Shown piece after piece: positions 60,002 to 64,000 of a stretch of 64,000 bases of DNA. Numbering within the stretch: the first letter of the stretch is position 1; the number at the start of each line of letters is the position of its first letter. Source of the DNA: Azadirachta indica (taxonomy: Eukaryota > Streptophyta > Magnoliopsida > Sapindales > Meliaceae); the NCBI GenBank assembly GCA_022749755.1, contig CM040442.1, positions 1,127,408 to 1,191,407 of the forward strand, read 5' to 3'. Below the pieces are notes generated by a model, which did no database searches, had not been told where the DNA came from, and was given only the letters and a program-made list of their open reading frames with translations. The translations under genes and the position numbers were made by a program.

Positions 60002-62500
60002 TTAAATTGCAAGTTAAAGAAAGGCGCTATTTTAAAGCCTTTCAAAGCAAGCCAAAGCCCAGCTAAGTATATCTGGACCTGTTGGAAGCCCATTCTTCTA
60101 CTTGTTGAATTCGTGTGAAACCCAATTATTTAAATGAAAATTAGTGGATAATTCACGGAATGCAAGAAAGCATCTGGACCCAAGTGTTGGCACAAACAAG
60201 ATCAAACCAAAATTTAAATTTATAAAGATTTCCATAATTCTGAAAAGAAATGTTAAAACACAGTTTGAAAAGAATTTTAATAAAAGAAATGAGGTTATTT
60301 CAGCAAATCCTTTTCCTAGTTTTTAAACGGAAAAATTTCCAAAATAAGCATTCTTAATTGACATAAACAGTAACTTAAAAAACATTTTATCAAGTTAACC
60401 CAACATTCATTTTTTTTCTTTAACAATTTTATTCTCACTAGATACCTTTTATTTACAAAAATTTTTTTCATATTTTAACTTCTCTCAAGTCTTTTTCTCA
60501 TATTTTCTTTAAGAACATTCATAATTTCAAATTTTGATATAATTTATTGATATATGTATTTATTGCATATTAATTAAATAACTAATTTATTTATAATGTT
60601 ATAATGTTAATGATAATAAATTTCTCAATCTCTTATAATTAAATAATATATAATAAAAACTCACTTTATTAATAATATAATTATTTATATTAAAATCATT
60701 TAATAATATAATAATATTATTAATTAATAAAGTAGCTGATTGCAATGCATTCGAGCAGCCAATTTGGCACCCAAAAATTGTTTTCGAAAGGCACCATTCG
60801 AGCAGCCAATTTACGGGTGAAAATTGGGAGCTCGAAAGTTGTGTCCTAATTTGCATTTGAAAATTGAATTTTTCGTTTGATTCCGGTTGCATTCTATCCA
60901 TTTTTCCAGATTTTGACCATAATTTCCATCAAATATAACAAAATTATCAAACATGTGTTATCCCAAAATCATGTCTTACTAAAAAATTATGTTTTCCTTA
61001 AAAATCATACCTTAAAATTATATTTTACTCAAAAAATATGTATTATCGGTGCATATATATATATATATATATATATATTTAAGGTTTTGGATAAGAGTCA
61101 GAAACCTCACCCACGAAATATCAACCCTTCACCGTCATTATTACTCAAATTCATGATAATATGATAGCGTTAAGCGTGTCCCAGATCCCCTAAATTACGT
61201 CTAAGAGGCCCAAACCTAAAATATTTTTATTTCATCTCAAATCCATGTATACTTATTTAAGATAATCTAAAAATATGTATTCAATAATTTCATCAAAAAA
61301 TTCATTGTAAAAAACAATCTAAACATTCTCATTTATGTTATAGATATCATAAATCATATATTTACTTTATTTCATATTGAAAAATGAAAAAAAAATTACA
61401 TATTCACTTTAATCCAATGTCATTGCTAGAAAGAAGAGATTTTAGGAGGAAAGTTAGGGTTTTTGTAAAAAGATAAAGTTAGTAAAAATAAAAAGATAAA
61501 AAATTAATTTTTGCTAAAAATTGAAGTGGATTATTGAGAGTAAGTTCGTCTAAAAAATGTATAGTAGGTTAAATTAGTAAATTTCTTTTTATAAGAGATT
61601 ATTTACGTAAACTAAAAGCTAATTATGACTATTTTAGAAAATTTTTCATTTGAAATTCTATTAAAATTATTGTCTATATTTAATATTTTAAATCCATACA
61701 AATTTTTTCATTAATTAAAATTTATTTTTAATGTTAAAAGTCTCTTTCAATTTTTTAATGCCATTTGATTGGTATTAAAGAAGGATTTTGAGAATTAAAA
61801 TTAATCGATTTTCTTTTATTGAAATAAGCCCACATTTTAGATTTTTAACAATAAAGCTTTTTGAGTTTTCTTTAAAAGATTAAATTGTTTAAAATATTAT
61901 TATTTTATTTTAGAGATTTTACATTATTTTCTTATAATTTAAATAAAAACTTGTCAATTAAATTAATTGCATAATTTTTTTCAAAAATTATTTGTAAAAA
62001 CCTAATAATTAATCATTTTAAATCTTAAAAATTATAAAATAAAATTTTTAAATAAATAATTTATTAAAAAATTAATAGACATGTTCTAAATATAAATTTG
62101 AGAAGATCATTTACTCAAAAAAAGAAAAGAAAAGAAAATAAAAAAAGGTCTAATCTACAACCTCCACCTAGAGTTCAAATGTTCCAAGAACAGCTATTAA
62201 TTAATATAATTTATTAATTAATGTTCCAAGATCACTTCCTTTTTTAATTATAAGAAGTCATATATATCTTTTTTAAAAGCTAATACAAGTGGCCTATTTT
62301 TGATGTAATTTTTAGTCATTTTTAATGCAATTATTATAACATGGCTGACTTTTAAAATTAACAGAAGTTTTTTCCAACTCATTTTTTATGTGATATTTAT
62401 TGGCTTATTCTAACCTATCAATCTAACAGGGGCCACTTTTAATAAAATTTTATTAACTTATTGTTGGCATGTCACATAAATTAGGACACATTCAAATCAT
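60002..62500. other. AT-rich stretch without genes
   Basis: Includes an 18-bp word CATTCGAGCAGCCAATTT repeated near 60748 and 60796 and a TA tract at 61050-61078. No supported gene. Confidence 0.45.
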
Positions 62501-62544
62501 ATTATTAGAAGATGAACGAGCTCATTTTTCAAATGCCTCAAATT

Positions 62545-62910
62545 AATAAGGTATTTATTTTATTATAAAACTTTACAAAAAAATGAATGTCTTAAAGATT
62601 AAAAAAACTAAAATTTATCTTACTTTCATATTAAGAAGCAATAAAATCACATTTTTAAAATATGAACAAATTCATCTGTTTAAATTATTAAAGTAAGGTA
62701 TTTATTTCATTGTAAAACTTTACAAAATAATATCTTAAGATTGAAAAAACACAAAATTCATTTTACTTTTAATTAATCTACCATACAAATTAGAAGTTGT
62801 TAAAATCATTGGGTTAAATGATTGAAGGAAGATGTTTACTCCATCATAAAACTTGAAAAAAAAGAATTTCTTATTGTTAAAAAAGACAAGAACGAGATTC
62901 TCTTTATTTT
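62545..62910. repeat. Degenerate tandem repeat, unit about 140 bp
   Basis: Three diverged copies, each with GGTATTTATTT-, ATTATAAAACTTTACAAA- and GATTAAAAAA-like words, starting near 62550, 62695 and 62835. Confidence 0.5.
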
Positions 62911-63337
62911 TAACTTTAACAAAAGCTTAATTAGTTCTTTCTTAAATTAAAGTTTGTTTATAAATAAGAAACAGAGGGAGCAAAATAAAAGACAAGAAAA
63001 GTATGAAATACTATATATTTGCATGGGTTTACACTATGCACATATTTTCTTCATCGTTTCACAAGGGAGAGGGAAGCACAAAAACTTTGGCCGAATGGAG
63101 GAGTTTACATAAACTAATTACTCAAAAGTTAAATTGAATCTGTCTTTAAGAAATCACTCCAACATTTATGAAAATCTTCACTTTAACCCAAAACATTTGA
63201 ATCAATGTCACTTATTTCTTTCGACCCAACATTCATTAAATTGGTATTGTTAATTTATAAGAGTGAGTGATGAATGTACTTTTTTAAATATTTGTCTTTA
63301 CTTTTTTAATATATTTTCAATGTAAAATAACTTATTT

Positions 63338-63665
63338 GTCACTAATTTTTAATAAAACCTAAACATTAAAATTTTATCTTATGCCAATTATATTAAACAG
63401 ACTAAATAATCAATACATGTTTTTACAATTATTATTATACCCTTAATTTCTTTTAAAAATAAAAAATCATCAAATTTCTCTTTATTTTTGTAATCTCTCA
63501 GATACATAAAGGATATAATGGTCAATATAATTAATCTAAAAAAGAAATTAAGGGTCATAATAATAACTATAAAAGAGTTAACAATTAGCTAGTCTTTTTT
63601 ATGAGTAAATAAAATAAAATTTTAACTTTGAAATTTTATTAAAAATCAAGGGTAAATAAGTTATG
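63338..63665. repeat. Long inverted repeat (foldback element)
   Basis: The left arm (about 63338-63460) and the reverse complement of the right arm (about 63540-63665) share ATAACTTATTT, ATTTTTAATAAAA and ACCCTTAATTTCTTTT in order, with a short spacer. Probably a MITE. Ends not defined. Confidence 0.6.
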
Positions 63666-64000
63666 TTATAGGGGAATATCCGATTCTCCTTTTTTATCTG
63701 ACCTAATATTTCAATATCCTTTGTTGTTTTCATAATATCTTGAATATATTTTTTGCTAGTTGACAGAGTTAAATATAATAACATATGAATTCCTAAAGTT
63801 TAACTTATTAACTTGAATAATCTTAATAATTTTAAAAATATTTATAAAATTTTAATTTATTAAAAAATAACAGTTATACCCCTTATATAATAGTAACTAG
63901 AAAAAAATTATTATTTTCTAACTCTAATTAAAAATAAATATTAAAATAATAATATATTTTTTTTATAACACATTGATAACTAATTTATAAATTATTTTTT

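Overview
The window is nuclear DNA of a flowering plant, most likely a eudicot. It is AT-rich, has intron-containing ankyrin/PGG genes with plant-type splice sites, Ty1/copia elements, LINE remnants, Mutator-like and CACTA elements and a plant-type tRNA-Asp. I cannot name the species. A 100-base N run (56555-56654) marks an assembly gap.

The window is dominated by a local duplication cluster. Two gene families recur, on both strands. One is a small basic protein starting MVKIKI that I do not recognise. Its copies are: an intact 211-aa gene at 2350-2985 (-); a copy split by a retrotransposon (4426-4888 and 10202-10356); a 3' fragment at 22157-22255; a nonsense copy at 37760-38165; and a frameshifted copy at 44723-45354. 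The other is a seven-exon membrane ankyrin protein with a C-terminal PGG domain (ITN1/ACD6 type), with copy A (-) at 12854-15897, copy B (+) at 31511-34955 and copy C (+) at 49221-52931. The repeated unit appears to be MVKIKI gene, then a TATA-bearing block, then the ankyrin gene. It also carries the 3' end of an unidentified convergent gene (original-like copy at 1-1950, remnants at 24200-24310 and 45665-46150).

Nearly every copy carries its own lesion. Ankyrin A lacks exon 1, has a frameshift in the PGG exon, and carries a duplicated exon 2 whose interior is inverted next to a perfect 29-bp direct repeat. Ankyrin B has lost its ATG and one splice acceptor and has several frameshifts. Ankyrin C is open in all seven exons except for one 280-bp LTR-like insertion in exon 2. 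The only apparently intact family gene is the MVKIKI gene at 2350-2985.

The copies act as empty-site controls for one another, so many insertions can be bounded. They include copia 1 (4904-10201, +), copia 2 (25644-30605, -), copia 3 (38392-44643, -, with a CACTA-type end and GC-rich minisatellite nested inside), a 721-bp solo LTR (23152-23872), a 280-bp relative (50440-50719), and four Mutator-like long-TIR elements with exact or near 9-bp target duplications (16517-17257, 17887-18496, 36120-37497, 58954-60001). A tRNA-Asp(GTC) lies at 22472-22543 in a segment that the sister duplicates lack.

The right end (53.9-64 kb) is gene-poor. It holds a dispersed-repeat remnant, a LINE ORF1 fragment cut by the gap, a foldback element, an unidentified GC-rich block beside an ankyrin relic, and AT-rich repeats. 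I found no CRISPR array, operon or prokaryotic system. The most notable content is the duplication cluster, its rearrangement scar and the uncharacterised MVKIKI family.
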